Shown in pieces: positions 56,973 through 64,000 of a stretch of DNA of 64,000 nucleotides (position 1 is the first letter of the stretch; each line of letters begins with the position of its first letter). The notes beneath the pieces are model-generated. The model did no database searches. It was not told the origin of the DNA and worked only from the letters and a program-made list of their open reading frames with translations. The stretch is from positions 17,094 through 81,093 of the forward strand of contig CACHEI010000005.1 in the NCBI GenBank assembly GCA_902578815.1. Reading direction: 5' to 3'. This DNA is from an uncultured SAR116 cluster alpha proteobacterium. GTDB taxonomy: Bacteria; Pseudomonadota; Alphaproteobacteria; Puniceispirillales; Puniceispirillaceae. Position numbers and translations under genes: made by a program.

Positions 56973-57884
56973 ATGACGCAAATGGCTTCCTCTAAAAACA
57001 ATCTTTTAAATTTAGAGTCTGATGCTATTGAGATCATGCGCGAGGTTGTATCTGAGGCAAAGAATCCGGTGATGCTGTATTCTGCTGGCAAGGACAGCGC
57101 CGTGATGCTGCATTTGGCTAAAAAGGCATTTTTTCCGTCTTCCCCTCCTTTTCCGCTGATGCATGTGGATACCACTTGGAAATTCAAAGAGATTTATAAG
57201 CTGCGCGATAAAACCGCTCAAGGTGTGGGCATGGACCTAATTATACATCAAAATTCTGAGGCCATGGAAAAAGGTATCAACCCGTTTGAACACGGGGCGC
57301 TCTACACAGAAATGTGGAAGATCGAAGGGTTAAAACAGGCGCTTGATAAATACGGGTTTGATCTCACACTTGACGGAGCTCGGCGGGACGAAGAAATATC
57401 CCGGTCGAAGGAACGTATTTTTTCCTTTCGTTCGGCGCAACACCTTTGGGACTCAAAGGCCCAACGTCCAGAGCTATGGTCGCTTTACAATGCGCACATC
57501 GCCGCTGGGGAGAGCATCCGAGTTTTTCCGCTGGCAAATTGGACAGAAATGGACATTTGGCAATACATTTACCTTGAAAGAATTGAGATCGTGCCACTGT
57601 ACTTTGCCGCGCCGCGTCCGACTGTAGAACGTGATGGTGTGCTCCTGATGGTGGACGATGAACGTTTTCCGCTTGCGCAAGGGGAGATTCCCATGATGCG
57701 TTCTATCCGCTTTCGCACCTTAGGATGTTATCCTTTGACGGGTGCGCTTGACTCTGAGGCCACAACGCTACCAGAGGTCATTCAGGAGATGTGTTTGACA
57801 ACTACCTCTGAACGCCAAGGTCGAGCGATTGAAAGGAAGCAGTGCGCTTCGATGGAATTCAAAAAACAACATGGATATTTCTGA
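56973..57884 (+). CDS. cysD: sulfate adenylyltransferase subunit 2 (CysD)
   Basis: ATP sulfurylase small subunit; with the CysN GTPase it makes adenosine-5'-phosphosulfate from sulfate and ATP. The PP-loop reads [13 protein letters not shown] (SGGKDS variant). [28 protein letters not shown] and [14 protein letters not shown] are the family's core motifs, and the C terminus [11 protein letters not shown] with RQGRAIE completes it. At 303 residues the length is normal. The cysNC start overlaps its last 14 bases. It begins about 195 bp after tRNA-Val. Confidence 0.94.
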   Translation: MTQMASSKNNLLNLESDAIEIMREVVSEAKNPVMLYSAGKDSAVMLHLAKKAFFPSSPPFPLMHVDTTWKFKEIYKLRDKTAQGVGMDLIIHQNSEAMEKGINPFEHGALYTEMWKIEGLKQALDKYGFDLTLDGARRDEEISRSKERIFSFRSAQHLWDSKAQRPELWSLYNAHIAAGESIRVFPLANWTEMDIWQYIYLERIEIVPLYFAAPRPTVERDGVLLMVDDERFPLAQGEIPMMRSIRFRTLGCYPLTGALDSEATTLPEVIQEMCLTTTSERQGRAIERKQCASMEFKKQHGYF

Positions 57885-59808
57885 GCTGGCAAACGATATG
57901 ACAGATCAGATATACAAAACCGGCACCCCGATTACTGAAGGTATTGATGCATACCTTGAGAGCAATCAGGATAAATCGCTTTTGCGGTTCATCACCTGCG
58001 GGTCTGTGAATGATGGAAAGTCAACATTGATTGGGCGGTTGCTCTATGACAGCAACATTGTCTTTCAAGACCAGTTGACGCAGCTTGAGGCAGACAGCAA
58101 AAAGTTTGGGACGCAGGGCCAAAATATCGACTTTGCCTTGCTAGTTGATGGACTGTCGGCTGAACGCGATCAGGGCATTACCATCGACGTGGCATATCGT
58201 TTTTTTGCCACCCAAAAGCGGAAATTCATTGTTGCAGATTCGCCCGGTCACGAACAATACACACGTAATATGGTCAGTGGTGCGTCGACGGCACAACTAG
58301 CAGTGATCGTGATTGACGCGCGTAAAGGTATATTAGAACAATCACGCCGCCACAGCTATCTGTGTCATCTGCTAGGTATCAGAAACATTGTCCTTGCAGT
58401 GAACAAGATGGATTTGGTTGGCTATGATCAAGATGTTTTTGAGGCGATTGTTGCTGATTATACTAAATTCGCGACTATTGTTGGCATTTCAGAACATACC
58501 GCGATCCCAATTTCTGGATTAAGAGGTGATAACATCGTAGGTTGTTCAGATAGCATGGTTTGGTACAGCGGTCTGTCTCTCCTTGCCCATTTAGAGACAT
58601 TTGAGCTGGACCATCATTTGGAGGTTTCTCAAGACTTCCGTATGCCTGTGCAATGGGTCAATTGTCCTAGTTCGGAGTTTTGCGGGTTTAGCGGCAGGGT
58701 TGCGTCAGGCACAATTGAGCCGGGGGATGAAGTGCGCATTCTCCCCTCGGGTAAAATTAGTAAGGTAGATCGTATTGTCACATTCGATGGAGAACTTAAT
58801 ACAGCGAGCGCGGGCCAATCCGTTACCCTAACGCTCAAGGAAGAGGTCGATTGTTCGCGTGGTCAAATCATCACCGCAGCTGCTGCGCCTCTTGAGGTCG
58901 CGGATCAGTTCGAGATAACTCTGATCTGGATGGATGACAGGGCACTGATTCCCGGTCGTTCCTATCACTTGAAGATTGGCACACAAACGGTTTCGGCCTC
59001 GGTTGCAGAACCCAAATATAAATTAAATATCAATACGTTGGGCCATATGGCAACTAAGACATTGGAATTGAACGAGATCGGTGTGACCAACCTAACCACG
59101 GACAAGTCTATTCCTTTCGCGCCCTATGCTGAGAATTGCACTCTTGGCGGCTTCATACTGATTGACAAGATGACCAACGCAACGGTGGGAGCGGGTTTGA
59201 TCAATTTTGCTTTGCGTCGAGCACAAAACATCCATTGGCAACAAATCGACATTACCCGTGATCATCGCGCCCAATTAAAGAAACAGCAGCCAATTGTGCT
59301 TTGGATGACGGGTCTATCTGGGTCAGGAAAATCCACAATTGCCAATGCGGTTGAATCAAAATTAACACAAGTAAACCGGCATACTTTCCTCCTTGATGGG
59401 GATAACGTGCGACACGGTTTGAATAAGGATTTGGGCTTTACAGAAGCCGATCGGATTGAGAATATTCGCCGCGTAGGTGAGGTGGCAAAATTGATGACTG
59501 ATGCAGGTCTAATTGTTATTACTGCTTTCATCTCGCCGTTTAGATCGGAACGTGAAATGGTGCGTAACATGATGGTGGATGGCGAATTTATCGAAGTGTT
59601 CATCGATGCCCCACTCTCTGCTGTGGAGAAAAGGGATGTAAAAGGCTTGTACGCTAAGGCCCGAGCAGGACAACTTGCAAACTTTACCGGTATTGATAGC
59701 CCATATGAGGCGCCAGAAAACCCAGAAATCCGCATCGACACCACGCAAACGACAATTGATGAAGCTGCTCAAGTCATTTTTGAAACAATTTTGAAATTTG
59801 GAAATTGA
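57871..59808 (+). CDS. cysNC: fused sulfate adenylyltransferase subunit 1 / APS kinase (CysNC)
   Basis: A 645-residue fusion. The CysN part is an EF-Tu-like GTPase: G1 [15 protein letters not shown] near residue 46, switch [28 protein letters not shown] and NKMD, then two beta-barrel domains. From about residue 475 comes APS kinase with P-loop GLSGSGKS (481-488), [12 protein letters not shown] and [11 protein letters not shown]. The product is PAPS, for sulfonation or sulfate reduction. ATG 57871 is used; an in-frame start at 57829 would extend deep into cysD. PAPS could feed the island sulfotransferase at 23418. Confidence 0.94.
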   Translation: MDISELANDMTDQIYKTGTPITEGIDAYLESNQDKSLLRFITCGSVNDGKSTLIGRLLYDSNIVFQDQLTQLEADSKKFGTQGQNIDFALLVDGLSAERDQGITIDVAYRFFATQKRKFIVADSPGHEQYTRNMVSGASTAQLAVIVIDARKGILEQSRRHSYLCHLLGIRNIVLAVNKMDLVGYDQDVFEAIVADYTKFATIVGISEHTAIPISGLRGDNIVGCSDSMVWYSGLSLLAHLETFELDHHLEVSQDFRMPVQWVNCPSSEFCGFSGRVASGTIEPGDEVRILPSGKISKVDRIVTFDGELNTASAGQSVTLTLKEEVDCSRGQIITAAAAPLEVADQFEITLIWMDDRALIPGRSYHLKIGTQTVSASVAEPKYKLNINTLGHMATKTLELNEIGVTNLTTDKSIPFAPYAENCTLGGFILIDKMTNATVGAGLINFALRRAQNIHWQQIDITRDHRAQLKKQQPIVLWMTGLSGSGKSTIANAVESKLTQVNRHTFLLDGDNVRHGLNKDLGFTEADRIENIRRVGEVAKLMTDAGLIVITAFISPFRSEREMVRNMMVDGEFIEVFIDAPLSAVEKRDVKGLYAKARAGQLANFTGIDSPYEAPENPEIRIDTTQTTIDEAAQVIFETILKFGN

Positions 59809-59860
59809 ACGAAGGTTAAATGGTGGCCGAAAAGTACTAAGCTCGTTATACTTTTGCCAG

Positions 59861-59883
59861 AAACCAAACCGAGAATTTGGTTT
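59861..59883. repeat. perfect 8-bp inverted repeat after cysNC
   Basis: AAACCAAA and TTTGGTTT flank a 7-base loop. No T-run follows on the plus strand. It may be a weak terminator for cysNC or part of the tRNA-remnant junction, with which its right arm overlaps. Confidence 0.35.
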
Positions 59884-59944
59884 AGCGGGATAGTGCTAAG
59901 TTGACATCTTAAGGGGCAAAGGTTCGATCCATGTCAGCACCCCA
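59874..59944 (+). pseudogene. decayed tRNA-Val-like sequence
   Basis: Aligns along most of its length with the intact tRNA-Val at 56704: AGCGGGA of the D loop, GTTGACATC of the anticodon arm (same GAC anticodon), GGGG, GGTTCGATCC of the T arm and a CCCCA end. The acceptor stem no longer pairs, the T stem has mismatches, and one anticodon-stem pair is lost, so it cannot be functional. Its position at the far side of cysDNC suggests an attachment-site scar. Confidence 0.6.
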
Positions 59945-59994
59945 TTTCTTTTATTCAAGGAAGATAGCTTTTTTCCACCCCCATGCATCCTTAG

Positions 59995-60138
59995 GCAATC
60001 GTTCTTGTAGAGGAATATTTTGATGTTGCCTTATGATTTGCCGATCAGATTTTTGCGATGGCGCGCGGTGAGGTCGTCTATACCAGCACCAATTTAGGTT
60101 TAGACAAGCCAAGAATGCACCAGTCGGTTGGCGTATGA
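59995..60138 (+). pseudogene. urtE: 3' remnant of urtE (urea ABC transporter ATPase)
   Basis: Translating from 59995 gives AIVLVEEYFDVAL, a TGA (60034), then FADQIFAMARGEVVYTST, and a tail LGLDKPRMHQSVGV with stop at 60136. This matches the end of UrtE/LivF-type ATPases: the AILLVEQY strand, the ADRFAVMERGEVV segment and a short LDExxxRxxLxV tail. Only about 47 codons remain and one internal stop is present. In many alphaproteobacteria urtABCDE lies directly before ureD, so this is where urtE is expected. Confidence 0.62.
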
Positions 60139-60166
60139 GCCGCAAATTGGTATATCAATTATCAAG

Positions 60167-60985
60167 ATGATGGTCGGAACCAATATATTTGCAACTGCAC
60201 TTCAGCGATCGCGCGGCATGTTAGATGTCGCGTTTCGCGCAGGTACGCTTGATAGGCTTTACCAATCGGGTGCTGCCAAGGCGTTGATGCCGCGCAGTTT
60301 TGGCCAAGCACATGAAGTTGTTCTGGTGAATACCGCCGGCGGCATCACCGGAGGCGACGCCTATCGGTATGAGTGTTCTTCTGATTCCAGCCAAATGCTC
60401 GTCACCACTCAGACCGCCGAACGCGCCTATGCCAGCAGCACGACCGATATCGCCAGCATGCACATTCATCTGTCGGCTAGGAATGGTGCTACATTGCACT
60501 GGGTGCCGCAGGAAACCATCCTTTTCGACAAGAGTCGGTTGGCTCGGACTATCGAAATTGATCTCGATACCAGCAGTGAGTGTTTGGTTTTGGAATCGCT
60601 TGTTTTTGGTCGGCACGCAATGGGTGAGATTCTATTAAATTGCCATTTCACTGATCGCTGGCGTATTCGCCGTGACGGCCATTTGGTCCATGCAGAGTCG
60701 TTGCGGCTTGATAACGATGTTGCTTGTCTACTTGGAGCCAGTGCAGGTGTGGCAGGCGCGCAGATGGCAGCGACGTGCGTTTATGTCGGTCCTAACCTTG
60801 AACGGGTACAAACCAGGTTAGAGCCAATGCTTTCTGCATTGCAAACACGAGCGGCATTATCTGTCTGGCAGGACAGACTCGTTTTGCGTTTGCTAGCGTA
60901 TCAGGCTATGGCTGGCAAGGCTGATCTTTTAAGAATTATAGAGGCGATGCGTTGCCAACAGGTGCCACGCGTCTGGCAATCATGA
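60167..60985 (+). CDS. ureD: urease accessory protein UreD
   Basis: UreD (UreH) binds urease apoprotein with UreF and UreG for nickel insertion. Motifs: RSRGMLDVAFR near the start, VVLVNTAGGITGGDAYRYE, TTQTAERAYAS, LHWVPQETILFD and SLRLDNDVACLLG. The length is about 272 residues from ATG 60167. The start is uncertain: a TTG at 60128 in the same frame overlaps the urtE remnant, and ATG 60170 is also possible. ureA follows after 5-8 bp, so the cluster ureDABCEF is one operon. Confidence 0.9.
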   Translation: MMVGTNIFATALQRSRGMLDVAFRAGTLDRLYQSGAAKALMPRSFGQAHEVVLVNTAGGITGGDAYRYECSSDSSQMLVTTQTAERAYASSTTDIASMHIHLSARNGATLHWVPQETILFDKSRLARTIEIDLDTSSECLVLESLVFGRHAMGEILLNCHFTDRWRIRRDGHLVHAESLRLDNDVACLLGASAGVAGAQMAATCVYVGPNLERVQTRLEPMLSALQTRAALSVWQDRLVLRLLAYQAMAGKADLLRIIEAMRCQQVPRVWQS

Positions 60986-60993
60986 GGTAGATG

Positions 60994-61311
60994 ATGAAAT
61001 TGACCCCGAGAGAAAAGGACAAGATGCTGGTCAGCCTTGCCGCAATGGTGGCAAGGGCGCGGCTGCAGCGTGGCGTCAAGCTGAACCATCCAGAGGCAAT
61101 TGCCCTGATCACCGATTTTGTTGTCGAGGGAGCGCGTGATGGCAAATCGGTCGCCGAGCTGATGGAGGCGGGAGCGCATGTGATTACGGCCGACCAATGT
61201 ATGGATGGCATCGCCGAGATGATCCATGACGTTCAGGTCGAAGCCACCTTTCCTGACGGTACCAAGCTGGTCACCGTTCATCACCCCATCCGCAAAGGAG
61301 GCGCATTATGA
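60994..61311 (+). CDS. ureA: urease gamma subunit
   Basis: The smallest urease structural subunit. [23 protein letters not shown] is the canonical start (landmark only), and [29 protein letters not shown] and [18 protein letters not shown] complete the family pattern. 105 residues, normal length. ATG 60994 is chosen over the adjacent ATG 60991; GAGG precedes both. The stop overlaps the ureB start by 4 bp. Confidence 0.96.
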   Translation: MKLTPREKDKMLVSLAAMVARARLQRGVKLNHPEAIALITDFVVEGARDGKSVAELMEAGAHVITADQCMDGIAEMIHDVQVEATFPDGTKLVTVHHPIRKGGAL

Positions 61312-61613
61312 TCCCCGGAGAGATTCTGCCAGCAGACGGAGAAATTATATTGAATGCGGGAGCTAAACAGATCAGCCTCATCGTCGCCAATACCGGTGAT
61401 CGTCCGGTTCAGATTGGCAGCCACTATCATTTTGCTGAAGCTAATCCAGCGCTTGATTTCGACCGCCAATCAGCCAGAGGCATGCGCCTTGACATCGCTG
61501 CTGGAACCGCAGTGAGGTTTGAACCCGGCCAGCAACGCGAAGTGGTACTGGTGCCCCTGTCCGGTGCCGGACTTGTCTATGGGTTCAATAAGATGATTAT
61601 GGGAGCGCTTTGA
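61308..61613 (+). CDS. ureB: urease beta subunit
   Basis: 101 residues. [42 protein letters not shown] (landmark) and [19 protein letters not shown] are the UreB hallmarks. The subunit packs around UreC in the heteromeric enzyme. It overlaps ureA by 4 bp, and its TGA overlaps the ureC ATG (TGATG). Confidence 0.96.
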   Translation: MIPGEILPADGEIILNAGAKQISLIVANTGDRPVQIGSHYHFAEANPALDFDRQSARGMRLDIAAGTAVRFEPGQQREVVLVPLSGAGLVYGFNKMIMGAL

Positions 61614-63322
61614 TGCCGAAACAGATTTCCAGAGCTGCCTATGCTGACATGTATGGCCCGACGACGGGTGACCGGCTGCGACTTGCTGACACCGATCTGA
61701 TCATCGAGGTTGAAAAGGATTTCACCACCTATGGCGAGGAGGTGAAATTTGGCGGTGGCAAGGTGATTCGTGATGGGATGGGCCAATCGCAGGCAAGCCG
61801 CACCGATGGCGCCGTTGACACGGTGATCACCAATGCGCTGGTGGTCGATGTGTCGGGCATTTTCAAGGCTGATATCGGTCTTCGCGATGGGGTGATCTGC
61901 GGTATCGGCAAGGCGGGCAATCCTGACACCCAGCCGGGGGTAGATATTGTCATCGGCCCGGGAACCGAGGCGATCGCTGGTGAGGGGCATATTCTCACTG
62001 CTGGCGGTTTTGACAGCCACATCCATTACATCTGTCCGCAGCAGATTGACGATGCGCTGTATTCCGGCTTGACGACAATGCTTGGCGGCGGCACCGGCCC
62101 GGCGCATGGCACGCTGGCGACAACCTGCACGCCCGGTCCGTGGCATATTGGCAGGATGCTGCAGTCGGCTGACGGATTTGTCATGAATCTGGCCTTTGCC
62201 GGCAAAGGTAACGCCGCCCTGCCAGCCGCGCTGGAGGAACAGGTTCGCAGTGGTGCCTGCGCGCTGAAACTTCACGAGGATTGGGGGACAACACCAGCCG
62301 CCATCGACAATTGCCTGTCGGTTGCCGATGTGATGGATGTTCAGGTGATGATTCACACGGACACGCTTAACGAAAGCGGCTTTGTCGAGAATACTGTCGC
62401 TGCGATGAAGGAGCGGGTCATCCATGCTTTTCACACCGAAGGCGCAGGCGGCGGACATGCGCCCGACATCATTAAGATCTGCGGTGAGAGCCATGTCCTG
62501 CCATCCTCGACCAACCCGACACGTCCCTACACGGTGAACACGCTGGAAGAGCATCTGGATATGCTGATGGTGTGCCACCATCTCGACAAATCAATCCCGG
62601 AGGATGTTGCCTTTGCCGAAAGCCGGATCCGCCGCGAGACAATCGCCGCCGAGGATATTCTTCACGACATGGGTGCCTTTTCGATCATTGCTTCTGACAG
62701 CCAGGCGATGGGGCGCGTTGGCGAGGTGATCATCCGGACCTGGCAGACAGCGCACAAGATGAAGATGCAACGCGGCAGGCTCGCCGCCGAAACCGGTGAC
62801 AATGACAATGTCAGGGTGAAACGCTATGTTGCAAAATACACAATCAACCCGGCGATCGCGCATGGCATCTCTGCGCATATTGGCTCGATTGCCCTTGGCA
62901 AACGTGCTGATCTGGTGCTCTGGCATCCGGCCTTTTTTGGCGTCAAACCCGAAATGGTGCTGATTGGTGGCAGCATTGCCTGCGCGCAGATGGGCGATCC
63001 CAATGCCTCGATCCCAACACCGCAGCCTGTTTATACACGACCAATGTTCGGTGCCTTTGGCCGGTCGGTGGAGGCGTCAGCTGTGACCTTTGTGAGTGCC
63101 GCCGCACAGGCGGATGATATTGCCGAACAGCTTTGCCTCGCCAAGACGACGGTACCGGTCGAAAATACACGCACGATCTCCAAGGCTGACATGGTGCACA
63201 ATGCCTATTGCCCCCAGATCGAAGTCAATCCTGAAACCTATGAAGTGCGCGCCGATGGTGAACTGCTGACCTGTGAGCCAGCGGAGGAGCTGCCGTTGGC
63301 GCAGCGCTATTTCATGTTCTAA
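61613..63322 (+). CDS. ureC: urease alpha (catalytic) subunit
   Basis: Hydrolyses urea to ammonia and carbamate with two nickel ions. 569 residues from ATG 61613. Nickel and active-site residues are all in place: the HIH pair in GFDSHIHYI, the carbamylated Lys in ALKLHEDWG, His in [12 protein letters not shown] and [13 protein letters not shown], the mobile-flap His in VCHHLDKSI and the Asp in [11 protein letters not shown]. The enzyme is therefore expected to be active once matured. A TTG three bases upstream is ignored. Confidence 0.97.
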   Translation: MPKQISRAAYADMYGPTTGDRLRLADTDLIIEVEKDFTTYGEEVKFGGGKVIRDGMGQSQASRTDGAVDTVITNALVVDVSGIFKADIGLRDGVICGIGKAGNPDTQPGVDIVIGPGTEAIAGEGHILTAGGFDSHIHYICPQQIDDALYSGLTTMLGGGTGPAHGTLATTCTPGPWHIGRMLQSADGFVMNLAFAGKGNAALPAALEEQVRSGACALKLHEDWGTTPAAIDNCLSVADVMDVQVMIHTDTLNESGFVENTVAAMKERVIHAFHTEGAGGGHAPDIIKICGESHVLPSSTNPTRPYTVNTLEEHLDMLMVCHHLDKSIPEDVAFAESRIRRETIAAEDILHDMGAFSIIASDSQAMGRVGEVIIRTWQTAHKMKMQRGRLAAETGDNDNVRVKRYVAKYTINPAIAHGISAHIGSIALGKRADLVLWHPAFFGVKPEMVLIGGSIACAQMGDPNASIPTPQPVYTRPMFGAFGRSVEASAVTFVSAAAQADDIAEQLCLAKTTVPVENTRTISKADMVHNAYCPQIEVNPETYEVRADGELLTCEPAEELPLAQRYFMF

Positions 63323-63333
63323 GGGAGCGTAGC

Positions 63334-63792
63334 ATGCATCTGGCACAGGACATCGAGCCGCTCATTTATGCTGGCACTAATTCGGACACAGGGACGTTGG
63401 ACACGGTAACGCTTGATTACGAGGCACGGTTCCTGCGTCGTAAGCGGTTGGTCAGCGATGGCGGCGAGGCCTTCCTGGTTGAACTTGCCGAGACGAGGTC
63501 GGTCAATCACGGCGAGGGGTTTCGCCTTGATGATGGGCGCGTCATTGTAGTTCAGGCGGCGGCTGAACCGCTGCTCGCAGTGTGGCATGAAAATCTGCCG
63601 CGCATCGCATGGCATGTTGGCAACCGCCATACGCCCTGCCAGATTGCCAATGACCATATTCTGATCCGCCAGGATGTGGTGCTGCAGGCAATGCTGGAAA
63701 AACTTGGCGCAACGGTGACACAACTCACTGCACCCTTTACGCCCGAAGGCGGGGCTTACGGCCATGGGCGTACGCATGGCCATGAGCATTGA
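63334..63792 (+). CDS. ureE: urease accessory protein UreE (nickel metallochaperone)
   Basis: 152 residues. The N-terminal peptide-binding-like domain has LDYEARFLRRKRLVSDGGEAFLVEL (landmark) and the C-terminal metal-binding domain has LPRIAWHVGNRHTPCQIA, whose His binds nickel, and LGATVTQLTAPFTPEGGAYG. The tail HGRTHGHEH is a modest His-rich nickel store. It starts 11 bp after ureC. Confidence 0.93.
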   Translation: MHLAQDIEPLIYAGTNSDTGTLDTVTLDYEARFLRRKRLVSDGGEAFLVELAETRSVNHGEGFRLDDGRVIVVQAAAEPLLAVWHENLPRIAWHVGNRHTPCQIANDHILIRQDVVLQAMLEKLGATVTQLTAPFTPEGGAYGHGRTHGHEH

Positions 63793-63793
63793 C

Positions 63794-64000
63794 ATGAGAA
63801 ACAGGACGTCACTTTCCGGGCAACAGAGCCTGTTGATCCTGCAGAACTGGTTCTCGTCAGTCTTTCCCATTGGTGCCTTCAGCTATTCCAGCGGGCTGGA
63901 GACGGCGATTGCACGTGGTGATGTTGATGATTGTGACAGCCTTGCCGATTGGCTGCGCATCTCACTGTTGCATGGCGTGGCGTTCAATGACGCGGTTCTT
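63794..64000 (+). CDS. ureF: urease accessory protein UreF, N-terminal part
   Basis: The first 69 codons; the gene runs off the right edge. QSLLILQNWFSSVFPIGAFSYSSGLE is the family signature (landmark near residues 11-36), where the FPxGxFxxSxGLE motif is diagnostic. ATG 63794 follows the ureE stop by one base; in-frame ATGs at 63782 and 63776 overlap ureE and cannot be excluded. UreF works with UreD and UreG in nickel loading. Confidence 0.92.
   Translation, partial: MRNRTSLSGQQSLLILQNWFSSVFPIGAFSYSSGLETAIARGDVDDCDSLADWLRISLLHGVAFNDAVL

Larger units (their letters stand above)
56779..59944. mobile_element. possible tRNA-Val-associated islet carrying cysD-cysNC
   Basis: Seen: the segment between the intact tRNA-Val and a degraded tRNA-Val-like copy holds only cysD and cysNC, and its codon use is more AT-rich than that of ureC or der. 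Known: integrative elements insert in tRNA genes and leave partial tRNA copies at the far end. Inference: the sulfate-activation genes arrived as, or inside, such an element whose integrase is now gone. Ancient tandem tRNA duplication is the alternative. Confidence 0.4.

Noticed and set aside
61577..62581. 334-codon open frame antisense to ureC
   Set aside because: It mirrors the GC-rich codon pattern of ureC, has no recognisable motif, and ureC is unmistakable on the other strand.

Overview
The window looks like part of an alphaproteobacterial chromosome. Supporting signs are the yfgM-bamB-der order, small DUF3126- and DUF2794-type proteins, a fused cysNC gene and a ureDABCEF cluster. A marine SAR116-like lineage is my guess for the source, but nothing in the sequence proves it. 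Three blocks differ visibly in base composition.

Block 1 (1-5730) is a GC-rich core: the start of a MATE-type transporter on the minus strand, then rlmE, guaB, an RsmB/NOP2-type rRNA m5C methyltransferase and guaA, all on plus.

Block 2 (about 5731 to 49700) is AT-rich and begins directly after the last codon of guaA, a known island integration hotspot. A frameshifted tyrosine-recombinase remnant lies at the junction. The rest is a surface-polysaccharide locus. A run of about 20 nearly contiguous minus-strand genes (34579 back to 12226) encodes glycosyltransferases, a Wzy-like polymerase, a PglK-like ABC flippase, two AsnB-type amidotransferases, a sulfotransferase, a UDP-GlcNAc 2-epimerase, a heparinase-II/III-like protein, a CDP-sugar branch (rfbF, rfbG, cupin epimerase, DegT aminotransferase) and a WecA-like initiating transferase. 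Around it sit manC, a WaaL-like ligase, a Wzz-like chain-length protein and a UDP-sugar dehydrogenase. A plus-strand nonulosonate module (35573-39470) begins with an unusual CBS-NeuB-SAF-TIM-barrel fusion, followed by a NeuA-like cytidylyltransferase and a DapA/NanA-family aldolase. TylF-type methyltransferases and PhyH-type dioxygenases follow. Several genes here are broken by single-base events, and long AT-rich gaps separate the modules.

Block 3 (49733-64000) returns to GC-rich core: a small PnuC-like membrane protein, a LysE/ArgO exporter, small conserved alphaproteobacterial proteins, yfgM, bamB, der, an N-formylglutamate amidohydrolase, tRNA-Val(GAC), cysD, cysNC and the urease operon ureDABCE-F (ureF cut by the window end). 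The cysD-cysNC pair lies between the intact tRNA-Val and a decayed tRNA-Val-like copy at about 59874-59944. A 3' scrap of urtE (urea ABC transporter ATPase) sits just before ureD. This suggests that cysDNC arrived as a tRNA-associated islet and that a former urt operon upstream of the urease genes was lost.

How the parts fit (inference): the island makes a complex, probably acidic glycan with CDP-deoxy-sugar, nonulosonate and uronic acid components. It would be assembled on undecaprenyl phosphate, flipped by an ABC flippase, polymerised, length-controlled and ligated. The core cysDNC genes make PAPS, which the island sulfotransferase could use.
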